Assembly: GCA_018806985.1 (NCBI GenBank)
Contig: JADANN010000385.1
Coordinates: 186,001 to 250,000, forward strand
Reading direction: 5' to 3'
DNA length: 64,000 nucleotides
Source: Angiostrongylus vasorum
Taxonomy: Eukaryota; Nematoda; Chromadorea; Rhabditida; Metastrongylidae
A program made the position numbers and the translations under genes. This document shows positions 37,351 to 49,261 of the stretch, piece by piece (the first letter of the stretch is position 1; each line of letters begins with the position of its first letter). The notes below the pieces were generated by a model. That model searched no databases. It had not been told where the DNA came from and saw nothing but the letters and a program-made list of their open reading frames with translations.

Positions 37351-38477
37351 ATATATATAATCTTGCAGTCGGTTTTCGTGAATTATTTTCCTTCATTATT
37401 TTTTGCTTAAAGTTTGAACTTTTCTGGAATTGTTGTTTTCTTTATAAAACAGGAAGAAATTGAAACTTTTCTATGAATCCTATTACTCCGCATAAAGTTG
37501 AGTCGATTTCGTTGAAACGAGATGATCTCCTGATGTATGACGTTCCAAAGACCGAATGATTTGGAATGCGGAAGCAATTTAGCCATGGTCATTTGGATAC
37601 GAAGATCATTGCGTGGCTCTCCTTCACAAGTCAGTTCACAAGCGCACTGTTCTTCGCTTTAGTTTTCTACCAATCGTTATCCATGGTGATTTCTTCCATA
37701 GATCGTTTTGAGATGGTGAATTATGTGAGCCACATCCAACACGTCCTCTCATCGTCTAGATGATCTCCCCAGTATACAAATTCTTTTAGGGGTCCACTTT
37801 AATGTTGTTCTCGTCTATCTGTTGACAACACTTCTTATTACTTGATCAGTCGATGTACGTGTTGTCTTCTTTGTAATTTCCTGGATCTCCAAGGCAAGAT
37901 ATCTGTCAAGAACTGGAATTTGGGTTCATCAGTTGGTCCGTGGCTTCCCTGAGTTGCCCGAATATGTTCTGTATTGCACCCATGCCGAACAATACATCAC
38001 TTTATTTCGTTTTCTATGTCCACCGAATGCCTTAAATTACACATAAGATGCTGTCTTTATATTGAAAGAACAAAATTTTTGTTTTGTTTCCATTGTTTCT
38101 TCTGATTTATTCGTAGTTCTATTCTTCTCCACACTTCGTTGAGCTCTTTAGCCATCGTATGTGCTTCACTGGCACTTGGGACTTCTTAATTGTTAATCAC
38201 CGCTAGAGAGATGTCAGGAGCTATTTTTTCTAGTTGTACGTAAATTGTGATATTAGGCAATTTCCATGTCTTGCGACGACCTTTTTTTATTGTTGAAAAA
38301 TCGTTCTTCATGGCAGGGGCGTTCTGTAGAAAAAAAACAATTTGAGGAGATGTCAAACTCTCATGAGAGCATAAAGATCGGCAGTGGATTGGGTTGTACT
38401 GGTGTTGTGAGAATAGAGCAAGAAATAATCTCGATGGCGTGTCGTGGACCTGCCCTTTTTATCCAGCTCCACAGTCG
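37351..38477. other. AT-rich stretch, no supported gene
   Basis: A plus frame from an ATG at 38266 is open up to the next SINE but shows no splice sites. It could hold upstream exons of the PH-PDZ gene, which I could not locate. Confidence 0.35.
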
Positions 38478-38705
38478 TGGGGCGCGCGTAGCGCAGTGGT
38501 CAGAGGCATCCCCCCTGGGATTGGAAAATTGGTACCAGACTTGTCTGGGAGTATAGCAGCACTGGCTCGATAGATCGGTGGGCCACCGTGAGTCATTATA
38601 AAGGCCAGATATGTATTCAGTCACCTCCAGCGATACTTAATGAAGTCGAATGTATAGTGCATTCCTCAGGGATCAACGCCGACAGCTTTATCCTTTATCC
38701 TATCC
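38478..38705 (+). mobile_element. tRNA-derived SINE, family B, with internal deletion
   Basis: Head GTAGCGCAGTGGTCAGAGG joins almost directly to the core, so the B-box region is missing. It has the exact palindrome CCAGACTTGTCTGG and ends TTTATCCTTTATCC. Confidence 0.85.
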
Positions 38706-38754
38706 ACTGTCGTCCTCTGTAATCCACGGGTGTTGCCTCTTACCACCTTTTGAC

Positions 38755-38925
38755 TGACGCAGTTTTATATCTACTTGGTCCGACTGAAAGAAAGGTTGAG
38801 TAAGGGCCACAGTAAGTAATTTTATGCGCCAGATTTGCGTTCAGTCTGCTCTATAATACCCGATGAAGTCGAATGTTTCCCTTGGGGACTGGTCAACGTC
38901 GAACACCTTATCTTTTATGTTCTTA
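38755..38925 (+). mobile_element. Remnant of a family-B SINE
   Basis: Only the 3-prime half is clear: CGCCAGATTTGCGTTCAG, GATGAAGTCGAATG and GGTCAACGTCGAACACC, then a TTATC tail. Confidence 0.6.
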
Positions 38926-39286
38926 ATATGCTATATTTCCTCATATGAAGGAAACAAAATTCTTCGTTTGTTTCATTTGACATATTCACTTACGTTTTTA
39001 CTTACCGTAAAAAAATGACAGGAAAGTTAGAATTTGTCTTTCAATCACAACTACTCTATTTTTGAATCCAAATTTGGCTAGTAGAATATTTTCTTATAAC
39101 TTCGGTCTGCATCTGTCGAAAAATAAAACATCATTCTCAGCTGAAAGCGATGGATCAAATGGAGTTCCCTTATACAGAGGCGTAGCACACACCCTACTTT
39201 ATTGCAAACTTATTAGCTACTGATTTCTACTAGGTCGTCGAGTACCTGCGGCGCTACTTTTCTAATTATTATTGTCTCCGCTTCAG

Positions 39287-42200
39287 CACCTTGGATTCCC
39301 AACGCGATGATGGTTTCTTTCGCTTTCAGAAAGTCGAATACGGTGATGCTTGTTATGTTGTGTTATGCGTGCACGACAATAAGATCCCGATTCTTGAGTG
39401 GTATCACACTGAAGAAGCTGTGAGCTTACATCAACCGTTTAAGGTCAGCGAATCTCTCACTTCAGACTTTTTTCTTGCCTTATAAATCCCTTATAAGTTT
39501 AGAATTAAGCGATATCAATGAAAGTACCATTACCTTTCGTTCTTGTGCGGTGTCATACCGAATTTGACAATTTCAGCTGTAACTTTTTTTAACTGTGGTA
39601 TCAGTAGAGATTTTTTTTTCTTCATTTGTTATTCAATTTTTTCGTTCCTGTTTTTGCAAAAGGAAATTGCGCTTGTTTTTCATCTCTTATTGGGTTCATC
39701 TCCATCATGTTTGACATCTACTGAATCCATTTCTCAAATGGAACTTCACAGGACCTGAGTTTTATTCAGATCGATTCAACCGTTCTTTTTAATGTCGAAA
39801 AAATCATCTTCAACATCAGTTTTTACTGTTTAAATGTTTGAATTTCTGGTTTTTTTTGATGTTAGATTGATGATAAAAAAGGAAATTTATGTGCATTTTT
39901 TTTATACCTCTTCATTCACTTTATTTTTGCTTGACATACCAAACGGGAGATGAAGGAAGCAAAGAAACGGGAAAAGTTGTTGTGATCTCAGATGCTTTAA
40001 TATTGATTGGTTTGTTCTTTTCTTTAGAATCTTTTGTCGATTCACAATATTAGGGTATTCTTATAATTCTTCTCACCTTCAATGCACGCAATCTCCTTGT
40101 TACAGTTTCTTTCTGCATAATAGCAATAGCAATCTGGTATCTTTTCAATCTTCACGTTCGCCATTCGAATTATTTTTTATTTTAATGATTTGTTTAACTC
40201 CGATAAGTTTCTGAACATATGCATATGCATTCTTTTCCATATTGTAAAACGATTTCGGTCGCGCATACGGCTCAACGGTAGAGATGCCGCTCAAGACGCT
40301 TAATGCTCTGTTTCGACCCTTTCACGAGCCAACTAAGCCTTAAATCCCTATGTTAAGTTTGTTAGATATCGTTTCACTAAAGAAGTTTACCGATTTATTA
40401 CTCCAATGTAAATGATTACTACAATTCCTAAAAATTGCAGATTTAGGAAACAAATCAGTGTATTGAGGAAATATCCTACTTTTTTTCAAGATGATGGTGT
40501 GCTGTTATATTTTTCATATACATTATCGATCTTCTATGCTTAGTTTTAAAAAATTAATCTAGGTATTTGCGTATTATGTTGGTTAACTACCATTGATCGG
40601 CTGCAGTTATCAAATGGCTATAAAACATATTTACTTGATACTTGAACGGCCCGTTCACACTGATTGTGCGGGCCCCAGTATAACCTCCATTTTTCGGAGA
40701 TTTGCCGGTTAAGCCATTGTGGTTCCCTGGAATTCCGAGGTCAGCCTGGCCAAAGTTTGCTCCAGGTCTTCAACGCGACAGGAAGCCGCAGCCCTCGTGG
40801 ATCAGAGAGAGATTTGCCACCATGCGACTTTGATACCACGATGGTGATGGATCCCGGTATTGGTTTACTCTTAGCTAGGCTTCCTGATCGAAACACCGGG
40901 CTCCTTCTCTTTGGGAGACTCACGAACTCCCTCCCAGCCACGATGAGGCGGTAAACCGTTGGGAGTGGTTATAAAAAGGCGACATATTGCAAAAAATATG
41001 CTTAGCCTGTAAATGCTGACGATTTCAATTTCCACGATCCATCTTCTAGCAGAACACAGAATGTTCAGTTCGTAAGTGCCATGCATGGAAGAACTTTAGT
41101 GAAACGATGCAACGCGTCACATTTGCACTGTTTATTATGGTGTTCCCGTAGGTTTTGAATAAGGAATTTTGCATGCTCAGCTTTTTCAGTATCCCATGCA
41201 ATGTGTGACTTTTTCAGTGCCAGCTTGTACCTATCTATTGTTCTTTTCGTTTTGGTCACTTCCTTGTTTCTTATACGTATTTTTCTTATTTTATACTTTA
41301 TCGATGCTCAGTTCAGATTTACCAATACATTATATTTTATAAGTGAAAGAATAATTTAATGAAAAAGTGTGAAAATGAAGTCGATTTAAATACTGTGAAG
41401 ATAATGGATAAATTATTTTTTTAAAATAGGTTCTGGATCTGCTCTTCGCTACTTACGTGATTGAAGTGGGTTCCGACCCTCGTGCGTTCGTTGTTGGACT
41501 GAAAGAATTGGAAGCGATTGAATTGGTCGCAATAAGCCCGTAAGTGAATTCATCGTTAGAGTAGAAGGACATGTGAATATGTGAATATTCCGGCCACTGT
41601 GGTGCTGCCAGAAGTGCGTCTTCACGAATTCTACATATCTCCCAACTTGAAATATCCGAAGTACTGCAGAATTTGCAGGGTAAAATGATATGTAGTTAAA
41701 CAATCTGGGATGAAAATGCTGATTCAGTGCTGGAAGCTGCATTCAAAGTGAAAATAGAGAAACACATTATTGCTAAGGCATTGGTTTCTCGAACTCTTCC
41801 GTAAGAGAGTTTTTCTATTTGGAAGAACATAGGAATTTGTAGTTGAAAATAGCAATTTATTCAAAATTTTAAACAAAAATTGTACTGTGAATTGAGTGTT
41901 AAAGGGAAAGTATTTCCACGTATTACATGAAATTCTTAACTGAGTAAATGGAAACAAAAAAGCATAGGTTTAAATTTACGAGCTGTGGGCTGAGTGTGCA
42001 ACACTGTGAATAGTTTTCCCTCAGCACTCATTATCGCTCATGGATTTCTAGAACATCATCTACCTTTCACTGAATTTAGGTGCTGACCGGAGTATTTCTT
42101 TCAGCTAACCTTTTCTTTCGTTTTCTGCATGTTTTTTTTTCTGATAGGAATGGATTCCTTACAGAATTCTCATGTTAGAAAACACATTCTCATTAGATTT

Positions 42201-45200
42201 CCTCTTCACTAATTTCCATCCTCTAATGGAAAGAATTCTCTCGTGCCTCGTCTATAGCAGAAGTATTCAAGCATGCAACATTAAATTCCTACGTTTCGTA
42301 AGCTAATTACAAATACGAAGAGTGATCTTGGTAGAAGAATTTCCGCTGTAAATGATTTCTCTAAAATAATAGAAAACTGTGGCGTAGTGGTTGGAGGTGC
42401 CACACGTGGAATCGATCGCCGCGCCCATGGCCCACCAAACCTTCCATCCCTCCGGGCTCGGCAAATTGGTACCAGACTTGTCTGGGAGGAAAGCAGCACT
42501 GGCTGGATACATCGGTAGGCCATGGCGAGTCATTGTAAGGGCCAGATATGCGTTCAATCACCTCCAACGATACTAAATGAAGTCGAATGCATGGTGCATC
42601 CCTAAAGGGATTGACCAACGCCGAGAGCTTTTTCCTTTTTATCGTTTTAATAGAAAACTGCGCACTGTCAGTCTGAAAGCTGGCAAAAAGTGGAATCCAC
42701 TGGAAGTCTTAGCAGAAATAGAGTGCTGTGAGCTGCAGGGAATCTATATAATATGAAAACTCCACAAGAAATCTCATAGAGAAACTGTCAGTTCATTAAG
42801 TTGCCTCGATCAATTTCGCTTTCATGATTATAAGCAAGAGGTCATTCAATTACTTAGTCCTACTTCTCAGTGTGACTGTCCTTCATATGAGGGATCTCGA
42901 GATGATTAATCTCTCACTACGTGGCTCAAGTGCGAGTGTATTTATTCCCATGTATACTACAGATCCCCCTCATCTGAGAAAGCTCAAGCCCAACTATTCG
43001 TGGGCTGTGTGTCATTAATGAACAAGAAATTGAATGTGGCACAAAAGTGAATATGTACTAACCAAGGCATGGATAGATCCAGGGGATGAACTCTCTATCT
43101 TTCTAGTTCTGGATTAACTCGTCCCATACACGTAGTCGCATTCTTTATAGGTGACTGGGTGTAGTTTTGTGTTTATCTTCTGTTTCCTATACATTTACTT
43201 GGAGGAAAGCGAGTAACTCTCACTACTACTCTGCAAGAATTTTAACTTTCCCTTATCTGTCTAATCTTTTTTTTTCATGGCAGAGTATTATGCGAGGTAC
43301 AACCACAACGATGCTGAGGTACGAGCCAAACGCGGAACCTGAAGTGGGCTTCCAACCCACGATTAGCCTTGCCTGAGCTCACGTGCTATAGACCACGTCG
43401 ACCGAGGCCCTTGCTTTACCTTTTCTTCAACCACGTTTCTACTGTGTTAGTGCTATTAGCAATCATTGGTGGTAGAACCAGCAGAGTAGGAATGGCAGAG
43501 GGAAAAGCAAAGCAACGGTGTCGGTTGGTGTGGCCATAGCACCTGAGCCTCGCGGCAAGAGTAATCGTGTGCTCGAGGCTCACTTCAGGCTCCGAGTTTA
43601 GTCCATATCTTAGCATTGTTGTGGTAACCCTTTAAGCGTTTCGCAAGCTACCCATTGCTGAGCTACCAGTGTGTTTTGACTTAGCTATAAGATTTAAAGG
43701 TGGATAGCGGAGTGGTTAGTGGTACAGTTCATCAAGAAATAAAGTTCTGGTTCGACCTTATCATCACCGATGTCCTCTAATCCATGTGGGAATGGCTTAA
43801 CTCAGTTATCTTTGAGATGGCAGAGGGAATCAACTCGACCAGCACTACGACATTCATAAAGTAGACGTAATGCTCAAGCAGCAGTCGAGCTTAATACGTG
43901 AAAAATTCCAAGACGTTCACATATAGGGGGGAAACAAATTGAATGCAGGAAATGCTGGGATCCGCACAGTAGATGTAATGAAGGTTTATGTAAATAAGAA
44001 TGAAGTAAAAAGCTCTAAAAAATAGGTTCGTAGGAAAAATGTTATACTCTTGTACCTCGAGCGAGACACCCACAGGACAGCTGTGGCGCGCCACTATGGA
44101 TGAAAATTGTTATCTTGAATACCAATATTAATGATTTTTTGAGCATGCAGTAGTTGAAGTGGTTTCGACAGGTGGTCAAGTTAGTCCTTCTGAGGAATTT
44201 TAGTGAGGTGTGCTTGGAGTGGGTGGACTGCCTAACGGAGACACTACATCGTTTGTCGATTCTTGTCGAATCATCAAACATCTACATTCCAACTCTGCGA
44301 TACAAGGTGAATTATTTCTTGCCAGATAAAGTTTGTACGAATGGTTCAAATGGAATGATTGTTTAGTTTCATTGCTTAGGGTAGAGGTATTTATTTTTTA
44401 TCGAAAAATTCACTGCGATATTTTACCACTTAAAGTATCAAGAATATCTAGCTAGTGCAGTGGAGTAATAAGTATAATGGAAAAGGGAATGAGCAAATTA
44501 GCCTGTCAAAAACCTTTTTTGACTTTTGACTTTGTTTTTGCATGGGCTGCGTGAATGTGTACTGATAACAGTAGTAGCAAGTGCAGTAGTGACACTATTA
44601 CTACTTCCATACAAATAGAACACATACAGCACAACGGTAGCTGACGTTTCGGCAGAATCGCCTTCTTCTTGAACTAAACGCGGGCTGAATAACAATCTCG
44701 CGGTTGTTGGAAAAGAAAACGACACATTTAGACTTCCCAGGTTAATAGAATGTCGATATTGGGAACTAGGACTACTACTATTTTGTGCGATGCGTGGTTA
44801 TGACATTCAGAAACATAACGAAAAGGTTCAAGAAACTTCAAATCTTGACTTGACTTGACTTGTGGTAACAAGACCAAGGATGAGTCGCTAACGGAGTTAA
44901 CGATTAATTCTAGAACTGTGAGGTGACAGAGACTTCGATGCTACCCGATACCTATATTCCTCATCAAGTATGTTCTATCTTCTGAGCTTCGTCTATTCTG
45001 AGTCAAATCTGATATTTATATTTATATAATTGTTCGATTATGTAATACGAATGTGCTAGGAATAGCCCATTAGAGATGCAACTGTGTTTTTAAGGTTGAA
45101 ATGTCAAGTGAAACTTCACCGCGCCATAAAGTACGCTGTCGTGATGCACACAGCTTAAACAGAACGTCTCATATTCATTCTCCGCAACGGCCTCCACTTC

Positions 45201-46153
45201 CACCTCGTGCTCATCAGGTTTTCCCATATAGACCGCTTACCGTGGCCACCACTGATGAGATGCGCGAGGAAACCACCTATGATGTACTGCGTGCTCGGTC
45301 TCAAGTGAGCTGTGATGACGAAAGGGAAGGGAATTGGTACGACATTCCGAAAGGATATTATAACCCACTGAGCCGTGGAGTATCTTTATCGAATATGTCA
45401 TCTTCACCAATGGATTCAACATTGTCGACTACTTCCTTGTGCAGTAGTCTGTCAAGTGAACTACGACTGTGGACCTCGATCCCCTCTGAAGATATTTCTT
45501 CTAGTGGTTATGCTAATGTGCGCTCAGAATTGAACATGCCTGTGCGGTCTGTTGCGCTGAATCTCTCGGTGTTAATAGAGCACGTAATGTTCGTCCAAGT
45601 TGAGGGACGGGTCTGGGTGGCAGGGTGGTCCGAGATAAGGGATCGTCAATTAAGCCTAATGTTCAACGTTGGGGACGAACTCATTGAGGTGGAAAACGTA
45701 CGTGTAAAGGGTTTCGCCAGCGTTATACAGTTGTTCTACACACTTTCCACTCCGGGCACTCCTGTAAATCTGCTACTGAAGCGAATTCCGTTAGGAAAGA
45801 AATATCGCTTAATGAAGCCAATCTCAAAGAACAAGGAAATCGGCATTCAGCTGCATAAAAACAAAAATCGAATTGCCAGCGTTATTCCTGATTCGTTAGC
45901 TGATCGCCGACGTTTACCTGCCTCTATGCAATCTCCTTTTAAACCAGGGACGGAAACAGCCGTGGTAATCACGGAGGTGAACAATCGTCGCTTGAATCCG
46001 TTTTCGAAAAATGGTCAGCTATTCAAGCGACTCGAAGAGGTTCGTGATGGTAGTGAGTTTGAAATCGTTTTACATCCCCACGACTTTATCAAGCTAATGA
46101 AGCAACAAATTGTCAACTTTCGTCATTACAAGTCATTTCTTTGTCAACCATGA
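39287..46153 (+). CDS. PH-PDZ adaptor-like protein, at least five exons
   Basis: Likely a cytoplasmic signalling scaffold. Exons: 39287-39443, 41430-41539, 42871-42937 (3-prime edge uncertain), 44172-44306 and 45095-46153; all phases agree, and the first exon is missing upstream. Exons 1-4 read as a PH-like domain: DGFFRFQ, then CYVVL, PILEWYHTEE, KVLDLLF, and a C-terminal helix SEVCLEWVDCL with the conserved Trp. The last exon holds a 350-codon frame from its first ATG at 45101. Numbering from there, it has the proline motif RPPLPPR (30-36), tyrosine motifs YDVL (60), YDIP (80), YNPL (87) and YANV (137), a first PDZ-like domain (about 155-230, FNVGDELIEVENVRV) and a second (about 245-325, GIQLHKNKNRIASVIP and ITEVNNRRLNPF). 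PDZ proteins with this double layout occur in nematodes. An AATAAA follows at 46469. The 45101 ATG may instead be a separate start of a shorter form. Introns hold SINEs, an inverted repeat and a Penelope end. Confidence 0.75.
40255..40370 (+). mobile_element. Degenerate tRNA-like SINE head, family B
   Basis: GGCTCAACGGTAGAG and GTTTCGACCC resemble A and B boxes, followed by CGAGCCAACTAAGCC like other family-B copies. The rest is lost. Not a functional tRNA: no cloverleaf forms. Confidence 0.5.
40632..40970 (-). mobile_element. Dispersed repeat, family A
   Basis: Minus-strand copy; start CCCAACGGTTTACCGCC at high coordinates and end near 40632 (ACTTGATACTTGAACGG on the plus strand). It lies in an intron of the PH-PDZ gene. 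Confidence 0.85.
41065..41310 (-). CDS. Candidate basic, charged open frame inside a PH-PDZ intron
   Basis: The minus strand is open for about 80 codons, ending in TGA at 41065. It has a protein-like, charged composition (TIDRYKLALKKSHIAWD, EKAEHAKFLIQNLREHH) but no ATG near its start and only weak acceptors. It could be the last exon of a gene nested on the opposite strand, or chance. Function unknown. Confidence 0.25.
42375..42645 (+). mobile_element. tRNA-derived SINE, family B
   Basis: Head GGCGTAGTGGTTGGAGG, B-box-like GGAATCGATC, then GGCAAATTGG and the exact palindrome CCAGACTTGTCTGG (42472-42485). Tail GAGAGCTTTTTCC. Confidence 0.88.
43290..43628. repeat. Inverted repeat, about 100-base arms
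   Basis: The left arm (43290-43395) and the reverse complement of the right arm (43525-43628) share CAACGATGCT/CAACAATGCT, GAACCTGAAGTG/GAGCCTGAAGTG and ACGATTAGCCTTGCC/ACGATTACTCTTGCC. The spacer is about 130 bases. Each arm, read outward, has weak tRNA-like A and B boxes. It may be two head-to-head SINE pieces or a foldback element. Confidence 0.75.
43697..43995 (+). mobile_element. tRNA-derived SINE, family C, shortened
   Basis: Head GTGGATAGCGGAGTGG, B box TGGTTCGACC, and tail GGGATCCGCACAGTAGATG. The central block is deleted. Confidence 0.75.
44595..44720 (-). mobile_element. Isolated end of a Penelope-like element
   Basis: It matches the ends of the 19.5-22.5 kb element (ACACATACAGCACAACGGTAG, GGCTGAATAACAATCTCGCGG) but joins the outermost part directly to the hammerhead-like part, omitting the middle. 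No coding region is present. Confidence 0.8.
44640..44672 (-). ncRNA. Hammerhead-ribozyme-like motif in isolated element end
   Basis: On the minus strand a clean GGC/GCC stem II, GAAACGTC and AGC are kept, but the first core reads AAGAAGA, not CUGANGA, so it is incomplete. Confidence 0.45.
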
Positions 46154-46468
46154 CGTCATCTACCCAAATCTTTGCTATACGTACGCTTGGAACCAAAAAC
46201 AACCGCTAGTGATAAGAATTTCTTTTCAAAAACCTGATTTGAATCTGGTCACAAATTCAAAACTTCTCGTTCCCATGTCGAGCGGTAGTGCAGGAAAGAT
46301 TCATTTCTCATTGTACGGTTTTTTATATTCGCTTAGATTTTATTAGATGTATGTAGTTAGCTTAACATTCATAATGAAGTCTGTGTTTTGCATGGCATAC
46401 GGGAAACTGTCTCTGTATCGCATATCCTTATTGTAATATTCGTAAAAACAACTATATTAATGCAGTAG

Positions 46469-46474
46469 AATAAA
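46469..46474 (+). terminator. Polyadenylation signal of the PH-PDZ gene
   Basis: AATAAA 316 bases after the stop codon, in an AT-rich 3-prime region. Confidence 0.6.
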
Positions 46475-47825
46475 GAGATATGAACTCTGGTTTGCGAATT
46501 GCTTAAATTCGGTGATTTTATCGTGGTGATTTTATGATAACCGCTGATAACCGATTAATCAATAGACAGAGAGCTTGAAAAGTTATGAACTTAAAAGATC
46601 TTTGAAACAACTTGTAATGAAGTGCTAATGGCGGGCATAGTTCCTACGTGATTTATATTTTAGATTTGTTTGTAATTCAAATTTATCTAGCAGCCTCAAG
46701 GAATGACGACGAGTCCGGATACAACTTCACCTTATAGTAGATAAATTTCCGTTTGCTTCTCACCTTTAAGTAGTCGAGAAATGAGCCTAGTGAAAAAAAG
46801 CGAAAGAAAAGAAAGATTTGTAAGCTGGGAATTACATTACGATACGAGAAGGAAATCTACATCTTTTCGGTGACGACTTGCGGATTTTAAATGGTTTTTA
46901 TTCCAAGTAATAAAGCTCACTATAAGCTGAGGTAGGCATATCTAATTTTGGGAGGCCTAAACATTCTAGCCTACATGCGCATTGAAACGAATGCGCATTG
47001 TTGTGAATGTGTTGATTTTTCTTTCCTCAAGACGCGCTTTTTCTACATTGAAAGCATTGTCTTCTCATGAATTACTCAACTGCTTCCAGATTAGAAGGAT
47101 ACATTAAGAGTTACAAAACTGGTTGATCACCTCACTCGAGTAGTAGGAGCAAGTTGGTCAACTGCAGGCAATATTTCTCTTGTGATGCCGGTGCATAATA
47201 GTTGACAAACGCTTTACTTGTAGTCGGTTTTTATTGTATTCGTTTCGATTAAAAATGTTGATCAACTTTTTTCACTCGCAATTTAACCCGATTTATATTG
47301 ACACTATTATTACATGGTACCAGCCACCATATTAATAAGTAGTGAAGAGATGAATTAGGTTCCATTTTCTATTATTTACGATTCTGCCAGCCAATATTGC
47401 TGATATAAGTTTGTGAGAAAAAGACTTCTTTCGCACTTATTCAGTTATTTTCTGCGGTAAGAATGTTCTAAAATAGTGATTTGGGATATATTAATCCATG
47501 GTATTTCAAAAGTGCTGTTCAGCGTAAGCCCTGGTGGTTGATTAGATTGCAATTACTGTTTGTTTTACAGCTCGATTGATTTTACTTAATTAATTGAGTT
47601 ATAGACATAACATTATATCCGCCCATGTTTAAACACGAATACAGATTTACCAGTTAATAGACATTAAAGTCAGCTTGCTTCTCAAATTCGAACATTAGGA
47701 TCCCATGTGCAGATTTTTCTCACAAATCACAAAATGAGAAACGGTTTAAACAACCTTTTATGGACTATATCCGACTTTTTGGACAAATCTGGTCTGCTCG
47801 GCGAAAAAGTAGAGTGAAAGGGTCC
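46475..47825. other. AT-rich intergenic stretch
   Basis: No open frame with support, no dispersed repeat recognised. Confidence 0.5.
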
Positions 47826-48070
47826 TAAGTCGATTAATCCCCTGATGGATGCGCTGTCCATTCGACTCCATTTGTAACATTGTTAAGGTGATTCAATGCA
47901 CATCTGTCCTATAACAATGATTTACGGTGGTTTATCGGTGTATCAACGTGGTGTTTTTACTTCTCAGAATAGTCTGACACTAGTTTGTCGACCCGGGAGG
48001 GATAAAAGACGGTGACCGATCTTCTGTCTTTTTGCTGGTCGCGTCTAACCACTGCGATAAGTACACATAA
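47826..48070 (-). mobile_element. tRNA-derived SINE, family B, old copy
   Basis: Tail side GTCGATTAATCCCCTGATGG, core ACTAGTTTGTCGACCC region on the plus strand, head CGCAGTGGTTAGACGCG on the minus strand. Strongly diverged. Confidence 0.7.
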
Positions 48071-48169
48071 GAGTTGAAATTGCAACACGGTCTGTTTTTT
48101 CTTCATTTTTTAGACTTCGCTTTAATATGTAGAGCTAGTGTGATTGCATGGCTTGTGTGTATGTATGTG

Positions 48170-48455
48170 ATTGTAAGGGCGAGTGTAGTGCGGTGGTTAG
48201 AGGCGCTCTGCAATACATACGGGTGCGAATCCGCACTCCAGGCTAACCAAGACTTCCATTGTTCCCGGTCGGGCAAATTGGAACGAGACCTGTTTGGGAG
48301 GATGGCAGCGCTGGCTCGATGGATCGGTAGGCCACTGCGAGTCATTGTATATGCCAAATATGTATTTAACGACCTCTAACGATGCTTAATGAAGTCGAGT
48401 GCATAGCAAATCCTTCAGAGATTGATCAACGCCGAGAGCTTTATTCTTTTCTATC
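48170..48455 (+). mobile_element. tRNA-derived SINE, family B
   Basis: Head GTGCGGTGGTTAGAGGC, B-box-like GGTGCGAATCCGC, core GGCAAATTGGAACGAGACC, tail GAGAGCTTTATTC. Confidence 0.85.
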
Positions 48456-49261
48456 GCTTAATGTGATTATGTGGTTAATAGTCCTTGTTGAGGTTTTCAA
48501 GGCATTACAATCGAGCATAAAGAAAATTTTTTAGTAGCTACGGAAACATTGGTTAAAGTTGATCTGTCTTCGAGGCGTCGGCTGAAAATATTATCATTTA
48601 TTGAAAGATTTTTCCGGTAGTTACCAGCCGGATATTCGCATGATCTATTTCTAAATAGTAGTGTTGGTTTCTGTTCAAATATATAACAACTTGATAACGA
48701 TAAAATCGATGATATCACTGCAGGACCGAGATCGTAATTTATCTAAAAGGGCTTATAATAACGTAATATATATATCAAGCATAATTTATCTATCGTGCTA
48801 TCCGTGTCACCATCTACTATTTGTGACGTATAATTAACTGACAGCACTGAACACACTCGATACTATTCCCTCTAGTCGTCAGCGAACGAAAATATTGCGG
48901 TTTTGCCAACGTTATAATTGGTTTACATGGACGAGAATCAACATACGTATTCATACTCGCTCGTCATGCTTCAGATGATTCAAGCACGTCTATCGTCGAT
49001 GAAATTTATGTACATCGGAATAGCAATAGTCGTAGTTTCACTATCCTCTCTAGCTCTGCAAATAAAATCCGGCTAATTTTGGAAGCGATTCATTCATCTC
49101 ATAGAGTCACGCTGCTTAACACTCGTGTCTTATGTATTTAGTTATCAAAGCTAAAGTCATAGAAAAGAATGAAACATCGTTCTCTATGTTATTCATCTCT
49201 TTTAATTTTCGTAAGTAACATCTAACTGAAACTATTCTAATTCGCTTTCTACATATATCCA

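Noticed and set aside
40259..40320. Possible tRNA gene
   Set aside because: It has box-like words but no acceptor stem or anticodon arm pairing, and the flanks match the SINE family.
44154..44171. Six extra codons (reading LKWFRQ) at the start of an exon of the PH-PDZ gene
   Set aside because: The acceptor giving them (GCAGTAG) is weaker than the CAG at 44171, though not excluded.
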